A model generated the notes under the pieces. The model was not told the DNA's origin. It was given only the letters and a program-made list of their open reading frames with translations, and did no database searches. Position numbers and translations under genes: made by a program. A DNA stretch of 20,247 bases from an uncultured Psychrobacillus sp. (lineage in GTDB: Bacteria > Bacillota > Bacilli > Bacillales_A > Planococcaceae), in contig CAKQHO010000053.1 of the NCBI GenBank assembly GCA_934234185.1, positions 1 through 20,247 on the forward strand, read 5' to 3'. Positions within the stretch are counted from its first letter, which is position 1. The number at the start of each line of letters is the position of its first letter. This document shows, piece after piece, positions 14,485 to 20,247 of this stretch.

Positions 14485-15450
14485 ATGAAGCTGCTGGAAT
14501 GGGTTAATTTAAAGGTAGTTGATAGTTTGAAAGGGAAAGATTTATTAACGCTTTTAGATTATTCTAGTAAGGAAATCGAGGATTTAATTCAGCTTTCTAT
14601 TGATTTAAAAAAGCTAACAAAGCTTGGTAAGTGCCCTCCCTTGTTAGAAGGGAAAACTCTCGGAATGATTTTTGAAAAGCATTCTACAAGAACAAGAATT
14701 TCCTTTGAAGTAGGAATGAAGCAGCTTGGTGGAAATGGCATGTTCATGAATGCTCGCGATCTTCAAATTGGTCGTGGGGAGTCCGTGTATGATACGGGTC
14801 ATGTACTTTCCGGTTACTTGGATGGCATCATGATACGTGCAAATTCTCATGAAATGGTAAAGGAACTTGCAGAGCATGCAAGCATTCCGGTAATCAATGG
14901 ATTAACAGACCTTTATCATCCTTGCCAAGCTTTAGCAGATATCTTAACTGTTCATGAAATAATGGGATACACGAAGGGCTTAAAGCTAGCTTATGTTGGC
15001 GATGGCAATAATGTTGCTCATTCCTTAGTGATAGCGGCTGCGAATATGGGAATGCATATAGCTGTGGCAACACCAAAGGGATATGAGCCCGATACAGAAA
15101 TTATCCATAAGGCGAAAGAAATAGCTTTGCAAAATGGTGGCTCGTTATTTGTATCCAATGATCCAATAGAGGCAGTGGTGAATGCTGATGTCGTTTATAC
15201 AGATGTATGGACTTCCATGGGGCAAGAGGAGGAGACGGTAAAACGTTTGGAGGATTTTAAAGCCTTCCAAATAAATGACGATCTTGTCTCACATGCAAAA
15301 GCTAATTATATATTCTTGCATTGTCTCCCTGCACATAGGGAGGAAGAGGTAACGGCTTCTGTCATCGATGGTCCAAACTCTTATATTTTCCAGCAGGCTG
15401 AAAATCGTTTGCACGCACAAAAGGCAGTCCTTGCTTCCGTGCTTGCCTAA
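14485..15450 (+). CDS. argF: Ornithine carbamoyltransferase
   Basis: This 321-residue enzyme makes citrulline from ornithine and carbamoyl phosphate in arginine biosynthesis. The carbamoyl-phosphate motif Ser-Thr-Arg-Thr-Arg is at 67-71 and His-Pro-Cys-Gln at 145-148. The ornithine loop Asp240...Ser244-Met-Gly and the His-Cys-Leu-Pro motif at 279-282 identify it as an OTCase rather than an aspartate transcarbamylase. An anabolic role is supported by the ARG box and strong promoter just upstream. AAGGAG is 11 bases before the ATG. The N-terminus is several residues longer than in most homologues. The gene stands alone, without argCJBD or carAB, which accompany it in B. subtilis. A strong terminator follows about 90 bases downstream. 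Confidence 0.96.
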   Translation: MKLLEWVNLKVVDSLKGKDLLTLLDYSSKEIEDLIQLSIDLKKLTKLGKCPPLLEGKTLGMIFEKHSTRTRISFEVGMKQLGGNGMFMNARDLQIGRGESVYDTGHVLSGYLDGIMIRANSHEMVKELAEHASIPVINGLTDLYHPCQALADILTVHEIMGYTKGLKLAYVGDGNNVAHSLVIAAANMGMHIAVATPKGYEPDTEIIHKAKEIALQNGGSLFVSNDPIEAVVNADVVYTDVWTSMGQEEETVKRLEDFKAFQINDDLVSHAKANYIFLHCLPAHREEEVTASVIDGPNSYIFQQAENRLHAQKAVLASVLA

Positions 15451-15542
15451 TAAATGAACAAATTAGATGTGTTGGCAGGATGGCTGACCATTTAGTTTTC
15501 GATGCCGTCCATCTAGAAGGATGGCGTCATCGATACATACAA

Positions 15543-15579
15543 AGAGTGATTCGGGAGACGCTGAATCACTCTTTTTTTT
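15543..15579 (+). terminator. Terminator of argF
   Basis: AGAGTGATTC (15543-15552) pairs perfectly with GAATCACTCT (15563-15572) and is followed by a run of T to 15579. An additional imperfect hairpin without a T-run lies upstream at 15499-15533. Confidence 0.9.
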
Positions 15580-15610
15580 GATAAGAAGTATATTGCTTGT
15601 TGGACAAAGA

Positions 15611-15706
15611 TAGGCGCTTGCGCTTTCCTAGATATCCAGCTACAGCGCCTTATTCCTCGAGGTCAAATGGCCTGTCTCCTCGCCGGCCTCCATTTGCTTG
15701 TCGGGA
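15611..15706. repeat. Probable dispersed intergenic repeat element
   Basis: This block is much more GC-rich than its flanks and built of inverted repeats. AGGCGCT (15612-15618) pairs with AGCGCCT (15644-15650), and AAATGGCC (15665-15672) pairs with GGCCTCCATTT (15685-15695), with CCTCGAGG between them and CTTGTCGGG at the end. From memory, very similar sequences recur between genes in many Bacillales genomes. It codes for nothing visible. Repeat status cannot be shown from one copy. Confidence 0.55.
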
Positions 15707-15847
15707 AGAGATAGTCGTTTTCTTAGAACTAAAAAGGTATTAACCCACCAATATTAACTATCTCATACTATTATTCTTGTTTTATCATCATTTTCTAATA
15801 ATTGGTTGTTAGAATAAGAATATAATATACAAAGAGGAGATACTGAC

Positions 15848-17941
15848 ATGAAAACTTCCAAATTAGGATTTGCCGTTTTTCTTAGCATAGCTTTTATTTT
15901 TGCGAGTAGTCTAACAATATTTGCAGAGGAATCAAAATCTACTGAAGTTCCTACAGATGCATTATTTACAGATATATCAAATAAATATTGGGCTAAAAAT
16001 GAAATCATGCAACTAGTCGAAATGGGCATCCTTGCTGGAGATCGGGATATGCAATTTAGACCAAATGCTCCTGTGACTGTAAAGGAGGCAAATCTTGCAT
16101 TATCAAAGGTTTTTCAAACAGATGTATTACTAAAGGGTGGTCAGGTTGGTTATGTTTCAGAGGGTAAGCTCAAGATTTTTTTAGAATCTATTGACTCTAC
16201 GACTACACAGCCAAGCGAAGCCTATAAGCCGATTATTAAACATACACTACACACTAGTGAATTTTTAACTAGGGCCACATTTGCTGTAATATTGCACGAT
16301 GCGATGGTTGAAAAAGGATATATAAAAGAATCAAAAAAGTACTCCTTACAGAACGTAGCTATTTCTGATAACTATCCAATACTTGAGGATAATGTGAACT
16401 TAACTAAAGTATCCTTTGACGAGCATCCGATTTATTTACGTTCGTTGGAAAATATAAAATTTATTAATCATGAAAGAATCGATAATGATTTTTCAAGAGA
16501 TAATATTTATACCTACAAAGTTGGGGTTGAAGGAGCAACAATTACCTTAACGGTACGTTCCTTTGACAATGGCGATTACTTTTTATTTTCCAAAATAAAT
16601 AATCCTACCATTACCCCTATTACTGTAGATGTTATTCAAAAAGAAAATTATGTAACCTCTACAGAGCTCTATCGTTATGACCGTTATGAAATAAAAAGAA
16701 GCACAGAGGATGTATTCGGACAGGATATCACATCATATCCGACAGGTCTTCTACGTTTTGTAAAAGAAGATGGTACTGTCGAGGAAAGAATGGTGGGGAA
16801 ATCCTATCAATCTAAACAGTTGTATTTAGATTATCCAGATGGTGGAGAAAGCTTTATGCGAGAGCTTTTAGGTGAATACGAGGCACTTTCCTATGCACAA
16901 GTAGGATCTACTATACAATCTATTCATTCCCTTCAATCAGATGGAGAAGACATTGTAGAGCAATGGTATATGGATGCAGTTAATCAGTTATTTGTAACAG
17001 ATGAGCATATGGAAAATTGGATGTTGGAATCCTCTCAATACTATAAAAAACGCAATAAATGGTATACCGCAGAAGGGCAATATAATAAAATGGCGACTAC
17101 CACAGAGCCAATGCCGGAATCTGGACTAGGATACGGTAGAATACTTTTACTGCAAAAGGAAGATCGTGCGCTTGTGTTGTATAAACAGCAAAAAGATCGA
17201 TATTTTGAGAACCTTATTTATAATTCCTTTGTTAACTTAAAAAACTTCAAGGGCGATAAAGAATATTGGGAAACTGAGGTTACTAGTACGTATTTAAAAA
17301 ATCTATATGATATTACGGCTCCGTTCATCGATACACGCTTTAACGAGCAAATTGCACTATTCTATTATAATAGTGCTGATGAATTTGGTATTGACAATGG
17401 AAACGAACCTCTTCGAAACTATGCAGATTTGCTTGTTTCCCAAAAAGAAAAAGGAAATGTCTTAAAGGTAGATGAAGAATCGTACTATATCGCTGATTAT
17501 TTCCCTATCATACAAGACGTGACTACTCACGCTTCCATGAATCATGTTCTAGGAGGAATGAATATTCTTTTAATGGCATATGAAGAGTTCGGAGACGAAA
17601 AATATTTAAATAGTGCACTGGCTGTACAAACAGCAATTGAAAAGGATAAGAAGGATTGGATTAGAGATAACGGGGACATTTGGTATCGAATTAATAAGGA
17701 GAGAGAATATAAAGGGGACGATTATAAGCACTTAACACTTGAAGATTTAATTACATCCTATAAGCTATGGAGTAAGATAGATTCCACTCATCTCCCACTA
17801 CTAGAAGAGATGATTGCTTCTAAATCTTCCTACCTTTCAACTGAACAGCTAGGATACACTACAAAGATTAAAAGTGGTCTGCAAGATATTGGTTTACTAC
17901 AGTACTTGCCAACTGGTAATGAACGAACAGATGCACTATAA
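15848..17941 (+). CDS. Secreted S-layer-homology domain protein, unknown catalytic-like C-terminus
   Basis: This 697-residue exported protein has a signal peptide at 1-26, cut after Ile-Phe-Ala. A clear SLH domain at about 40-89 (Phe-Thr-Asp-Ile...Tyr-Trp-Ala-Lys, Gly-Ile-Leu-Ala-Gly, Phe-Arg-Pro-Asn-Ala-Pro-Val-Thr) should bind cell-wall secondary polymers. A degenerate second SLH follows, ending in Thr-Arg-Ala-Thr-Phe-Ala-Val-Ile at about 141-148. Residues of about 190-380 look beta-rich. The C-terminal 550-680 is helical, with Met564-Asn-His-Val-Leu-Gly-Gly and Leu-Leu-Met-Ala-Tyr-Glu, vaguely like the alpha/alpha toroids of polysaccharide epimerases or lyases. That resemblance is weak and I assign no activity. 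AGAGGAGA precedes the ATG and a TATAAT lies at 15821-15826 without a clear -35. It is monocistronic. Confidence 0.85.
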   Translation: MKTSKLGFAVFLSIAFIFASSLTIFAEESKSTEVPTDALFTDISNKYWAKNEIMQLVEMGILAGDRDMQFRPNAPVTVKEANLALSKVFQTDVLLKGGQVGYVSEGKLKIFLESIDSTTTQPSEAYKPIIKHTLHTSEFLTRATFAVILHDAMVEKGYIKESKKYSLQNVAISDNYPILEDNVNLTKVSFDEHPIYLRSLENIKFINHERIDNDFSRDNIYTYKVGVEGATITLTVRSFDNGDYFLFSKINNPTITPITVDVIQKENYVTSTELYRYDRYEIKRSTEDVFGQDITSYPTGLLRFVKEDGTVEERMVGKSYQSKQLYLDYPDGGESFMRELLGEYEALSYAQVGSTIQSIHSLQSDGEDIVEQWYMDAVNQLFVTDEHMENWMLESSQYYKKRNKWYTAEGQYNKMATTTEPMPESGLGYGRILLLQKEDRALVLYKQQKDRYFENLIYNSFVNLKNFKGDKEYWETEVTSTYLKNLYDITAPFIDTRFNEQIALFYYNSADEFGIDNGNEPLRNYADLLVSQKEKGNVLKVDEESYYIADYFPIIQDVTTHASMNHVLGGMNILLMAYEEFGDEKYLNSALAVQTAIEKDKKDWIRDNGDIWYRINKEREYKGDDYKHLTLEDLITSYKLWSKIDSTHLPLLEEMIASKSSYLSTEQLGYTTKIKSGLQDIGLLQYLPTGNERTDAL

Positions 17942-17942
17942 A

Positions 17943-17982
17943 AAAATGCTGAACTGGAATTTATCCTAGTTCAGCATTTTTA
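17943..17982. terminator. Bidirectional terminator between the SLH gene and sspI
   Basis: AAAATGCTGAACT (17943-17955) is the exact inverse of AGTTCAGCATTTT (17968-17980). T-runs follow on both strands, so it can end both convergent transcripts. Confidence 0.9.
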
Positions 17983-18042
17983 TGTTTTGCATTTGTACCT
18001 GTACATATCTTTTGTCCAAGTAAAGTCAAAAAATATAAATTA

Positions 18043-18252
18043 TTATTTTGCAAATGCTGTAGAAAGCTTGCTTAATACAGATTCCTTACTAGCTTCATCT
18101 GCATTTTTCCACCATTTTTCAAAGAATACACCAAGACCCGGTAGTAAATGCTCCTCACCACGAGTAATAGCGTCCTCTACTACATCTTTTATTTGGTTAG
18201 GTGAATAATTGGCCATATTCGCAGATATTGCATCTCTTATTTGAAAATCCAT
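18043..18252 (-). CDS. sspI: Small acid-soluble spore protein I
   Basis: This 69-residue minor spore protein, made in the forespore in B. subtilis, is recognised by the central Asp-Ala-Ile-x-x-Gly-Glu-Glu-x-x-Leu-Pro-Gly-Leu-Gly-Val stretch (about 27-42), then Phe-Glu and a Trp-Lys-Asn. Its role in spores is not defined, and it is not a DNA-saturating alpha/beta SASP. ATG 18252 is chosen because AAGGAG lies 8 bases upstream; the in-frame ATG 18258 and GTG 18261 sit on top of that site. It is divergent from the RNA methyltransferase gene, as sspI is from ysgA in B. subtilis. I could not assign a sigma-G promoter with confidence. Its presence marks a spore former. Confidence 0.92.
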   Translation of the reverse strand: MDFQIRDAISANMANYSPNQIKDVVEDAITRGEEHLLPGLGVFFEKWWKNADEASKESVLSKLSTAFAK

Positions 18253-18382
18253 TTTCATCACTCCTTTCTGTCATTTTTCCCAGAGCTTCACATGATATAC
18301 ATACTTTTTGATACACTTATCAAGAAGAATGCAATATAATGCAAGAATGACATAAAACTAATCATTGAGGCGGTTATTAAAA

Positions 18383-19144
18383 ATGAAAAGAATTGAATCC
18401 CCACAAAACGCTTTAGTAAAGCAATGGAAAAAGCTGGTGAATGTTCGTAAAGAACGAGATAAAACAGGAGAATTCATAGTGGAAGGCTATCATTTAGTCG
18501 AAGAAGCAATAAAACAAAAAGAAAATGTTTTAACTATTATTGTTAGTGACTCGAGTCATATTCCAGCTAATTGGGATGTAGAAAATATTCAATTAGTAGA
18601 AATACATGACGACATTAAAGAAGAGCTTGCTGAAACAGAGCATACACAAGGAATATTTGCACATTGTAAGCAACAAACTAATGATCAGGACATATCAACC
18701 TGGAAAAAAGTTCTTTTAGTGGATGCAGTTCAGGACCCTGGGAATATCGGTACGATGATTCGTACTGCTGATGCAGCAGGAATTGACGCCATTGTTCTTG
18801 GTAAAGGGTCAGCTGATGCTTATAATCCAAAAACACTTCGCTCAGGACAAGGATCTCATTTCCATATTCCAATTGTTAAAGGTGAGTTAAGTTGGTGGAT
18901 TGAAAAGTTGAAGGAGCAGGGAATTAAAATATACGGAACTGCTTTACAGGATGCAACACCATATCATGAGACGTCAACTAGCGAAAACTTCGCTTTAATT
19001 GTTGGTAATGAAGGTAGTGGAATAAAAGAAGAATATCTGAGACAAACGGATAGCAATATTTTAGTGCCATTGCTAGGACAGGCTGAATCTTTAAACGTTG
19101 CTGTTGCTACTGGGATTTTGTTATATGGTCTTACGCTTAGATAA
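18383..19144 (+). CDS. ysgA: SpoU/TrmH-family RNA 2'-O-methyltransferase
   Basis: This 253-residue SPOUT methyltransferase uses SAM to methylate a ribose 2'-OH in rRNA or tRNA. The N-terminal RNA-binding domain (about 1-95) is of the RlmB type. The knotted catalytic domain has motif 1 Asp118-Pro-Gly-Asn-Ile-Gly with Arg127, motif 2 Ile-Val-Gly-Asn-Glu-Gly-Ser-Gly-Ile at 206-214, and motif 3 Pro-Leu...Ala-Glu-Ser-Leu-Asn-Val-Ala at 229-241. The target nucleotide cannot be read from sequence. GAGGCGG lies 9-10 bases before ATG 18383; an upstream TTG at 18365 is less likely. Gene order sspI-ysgA-pheS is conserved with B. subtilis. No terminator is seen before the pheS promoter, which starts 8 bases after the stop. 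Confidence 0.92.
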   Translation: MKRIESPQNALVKQWKKLVNVRKERDKTGEFIVEGYHLVEEAIKQKENVLTIIVSDSSHIPANWDVENIQLVEIHDDIKEELAETEHTQGIFAHCKQQTNDQDISTWKKVLLVDAVQDPGNIGTMIRTADAAGIDAIVLGKGSADAYNPKTLRSGQGSHFHIPIVKGELSWWIEKLKEQGIKIYGTALQDATPYHETSTSENFALIVGNEGSGIKEEYLRQTDSNILVPLLGQAESLNVAVATGILLYGLTLR

Positions 19145-19151
19145 ATGGTAC

Positions 19152-19180
19152 TTGAACAAATTTTAAAACATACGTATAAT
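19152..19180 (+). promoter_or_regulatory. Sigma-A promoter of the pheS T-box leader
   Basis: TTGAAC (19152-19157) and a perfect TATAAT (19175-19180) are separated by 17 bases. The predicted start is near 19187, giving a leader of about 338 bases. Confidence 0.85.
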
Positions 19181-19186
19181 AAACAT

Positions 19187-19447
19187 TAATTTGATAAATC
19201 AAAAGCTGTAATCGGGAAAAGTATATATACTATTTTCAACATAGGGATTTTACACCTTGACTGGAAGTGTAAATGATGAAAGGTATATAGAAATTCACCC
19301 CGCTAGCTGCCGCCGGGACCAGTGTAAACTGTAAAGGTGGGCCGGTGAAGAGCCGTTAATCAAATGAAGAGATTGCAAAGCTTTTTGCAATAATCAGGGT
19401 GGTACCGCGAACAAAACCTCGTCCCTTTTTAGGGGCGAGGTTTTTTA
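19187..19447 (+). ncRNA. T-box riboswitch upstream of pheS, specifier UUC
   Basis: The T-box consensus AGGGTGGTACCGCG is at 19396-19409, directly before a terminator. Stem I can be traced. CGGG (19213-19216) pairs with CCCG (19299-19302), and TATATAC (19224-19230) pairs with GTATATA (19283-19289). Between these helices lies the specifier loop, with AGTA (19220-19223) on the 5' side and GAAA followed by TTC (19294-19296) and A on the 3' side. UUC is a phenylalanine codon, so the leader senses uncharged tRNA-Phe and controls phenylalanyl-tRNA synthetase. This is one of the best supported RNA calls in the window. Confidence 0.96.
19415..19447 (+). terminator. Intrinsic terminator of the pheS T-box
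   Basis: AACCTCGTCCC (19415-19425) pairs with GGGGCGAGGTT (19432-19442), including one G-U pair, followed by a T-run. The 5' arm is shared with the alternative antiterminator. Confidence 0.92.
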
Positions 19448-19524
19448 TTATGGAATGAAAGATTGATTTCTTTTCCTGGTATCTGACTAGCTTCAGCATT
19501 TTCTTATTAATAGGAGGGTAAAAC

Positions 19525-20247
19525 ATGGAAGCAGAATTACAACAATTAAAAGAAGAAGCAATCCAAAAGATTGCAGATTCCCAAAATGTAAAAGAGTTAA
19601 ATGATGTACGTGTTGCATATCTGGGAAAAAAAGGGCCAATAACAGATTTGCTTAAAGGAATGGGCAAGCTCCCAGCTGAAGAAAGACCAAAAATGGGTGC
19701 ACTAGTAAATGTTGTCCGTGAAGAGGTAACGGCAGTTTTAGAGGAAAGAATGACATTCTTACAAGAACAAGCAATTCAAGAACAGCTGGAAAAAGAATCG
19801 ATCGATGTTACTTTACCAGGTCGTCCAGTGAAAACTGGGAATCATCATCCATTAACACGTGTTGTGGAAGAAATAGAAGACCTTTTCATTAGTATGGGCT
19901 ATGAAATTGCAGAAGGACCTGAAGTGGAGAAGGATTACTATAACTTTGAAGCATTAAATCTTCCGAAGGGACACCCAGCTCGTGATATGCAGGACTCTTT
20001 CTACATTTCAGAGGATATCCTGCTTCGCACGCACACGTCTCCTGTGCAAGCTCGTACGATGGAGGCAAAAGAGGGGCAGCCTATTAAAATTATTTGCCCG
20101 GGTAAAGTATACCGTCGTGATAATGATGATGCGACGCACTCACATCAGTTTACTCAAATTGAAGGTCTTGTAATTGGTGAAAATATTAAAATGAGCGATT
20201 TAAAAGGAACGCTTTCTATATTCGCGAAAAAAATGTTTGGTGAAGAC
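19525..20247 (+). CDS. pheS: Phenylalanyl-tRNA synthetase alpha subunit (partial, 3' end cut by window)
   Basis: The first 241 of an expected 340-350 residues are present, and the frame is open to the window end. The alpha subunit carries the class II active site of the alpha2beta2 enzyme that charges tRNA-Phe. Residues of about 1-85 form the N-terminal coiled-coil arm that contacts tRNA. The catalytic domain starts at about 105 with His-His-Pro-Leu-Thr. It shows His150-Pro-Ala-Arg-Asp-Met-Gln-Asp-Ser-Phe-Tyr, Arg-Thr-His-Thr-Ser-Pro-Val-Gln at 168-175, and motif 2 with Tyr-Arg-Arg-Asp...Thr-His-Ser-His-Gln-Phe at about 196-209. AGGAGGG precedes the ATG. pheT is expected just beyond the window. 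Control is by the Phe T-box. Confidence 0.97.
   Translation, partial: MEAELQQLKEEAIQKIADSQNVKELNDVRVAYLGKKGPITDLLKGMGKLPAEERPKMGALVNVVREEVTAVLEERMTFLQEQAIQEQLEKESIDVTLPGRPVKTGNHHPLTRVVEEIEDLFISMGYEIAEGPEVEKDYYNFEALNLPKGHPARDMQDSFYISEDILLRTHTSPVQARTMEAKEGQPIKIICPGKVYRRDNDDATHSHQFTQIEGLVIGENIKMSDLKGTLSIFAKKMFGED

Noticed and set aside
15499..15533. Imperfect hairpin after argF as a second terminator or a relative of the 7024-7073 hairpin
   Set aside because: It has no T-run, and only a few bases (around GATGG) are shared with the other hairpin, so no relation can be claimed.
17987..18208. 73-residue plus-strand open frame
   Set aside because: It is antisense to sspI, which has a ribosome site and clear family motifs.
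18267..18340. Sigma-G promoter for sspI
   Set aside because: Elements resembling the sigma-G boxes exist on the minus strand, but none combines good -35 and -10 matches at proper spacing.
1..20247. CRISPR array, tRNA/rRNA genes, insertion sequence or integrase
   Set aside because: I found no regularly spaced direct repeats, no tRNA- or rRNA-like blocks, and no transposase or recombinase motifs in any frame.

Overview
The window is core chromosome of a low-GC, endospore-forming Gram-positive bacterium, most likely a Bacillales member of the Planococcaceae type. The evidence is the Bacillus-specific helicase loaders DnaB and DnaI, a small acid-soluble spore protein (SspI), two T-box leaders, an L20-type ribosomal leader, sigma-W-type promoters and an S-layer-homology protein. 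The family-level placement is inference.

Layout. (1) 20-2807, plus strand: nrdR-dnaB-dnaI, a closely spaced operon for ribonucleotide reductase control and replication restart/initiation. (2) 2808-5106: promoter, T-box leader and thrS. (3) 5107-6553: promoter, attenuator leader and the translation operon infC-rpmI-rplT, with infC starting at an unusual AUU codon; a terminator follows, then the small membrane protein YsdA. (4) 6919-7850: a gene-poor, decayed stretch with a long hairpin and a 5'-truncated DUF5694-like remnant. (5) 7851-9167: a two-gene unit, a HExxH metallopeptidase followed directly by a P-loop kinase-like protein. (6) 9271-10606, minus strand: an alpha/beta hydrolase, and ysdB preceded by a near-perfect sigma-W promoter. 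(7) 10701-13187, plus strand: a dimeric-type dUTPase, then a large DUF2207 membrane protein with a second sigma-W-type promoter. (8) 13301-15450: ysdC (M42 aminopeptidase) whose reading frame runs past its normal end through the ARG box and promoter of argF, then argF. (9) 15451-15847: terminator and a probable dispersed intergenic repeat. (10) 15848-17941: a secreted SLH-domain protein. (11) 18043-18252, minus strand: sspI. (12) 18383-20247: a SpoU-family RNA methyltransferase, then a promoter, a Phe T-box and pheS, which is cut by the window end.

From memory of Bacillus subtilis, the order infC-rpmI-rplT-ysdA-ysdB-ysdC ... sspI-ysgA-pheS is an ancestral backbone. Here it is interrupted by accessory genes: the DUF5694 remnant, the peptidase/kinase pair, the hydrolase, dUTPase, DUF2207 protein, argF and SLH protein. 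The joins between backbone and cargo are the most interesting places. I see no CRISPR array, rRNA, tRNA, insertion sequence or prophage, and no clear multi-gene new system. The best leads are the two sigma-W promoters around the dUTPase/DUF2207 block, the peptidase/kinase pair, and the ysdC-argF junction.
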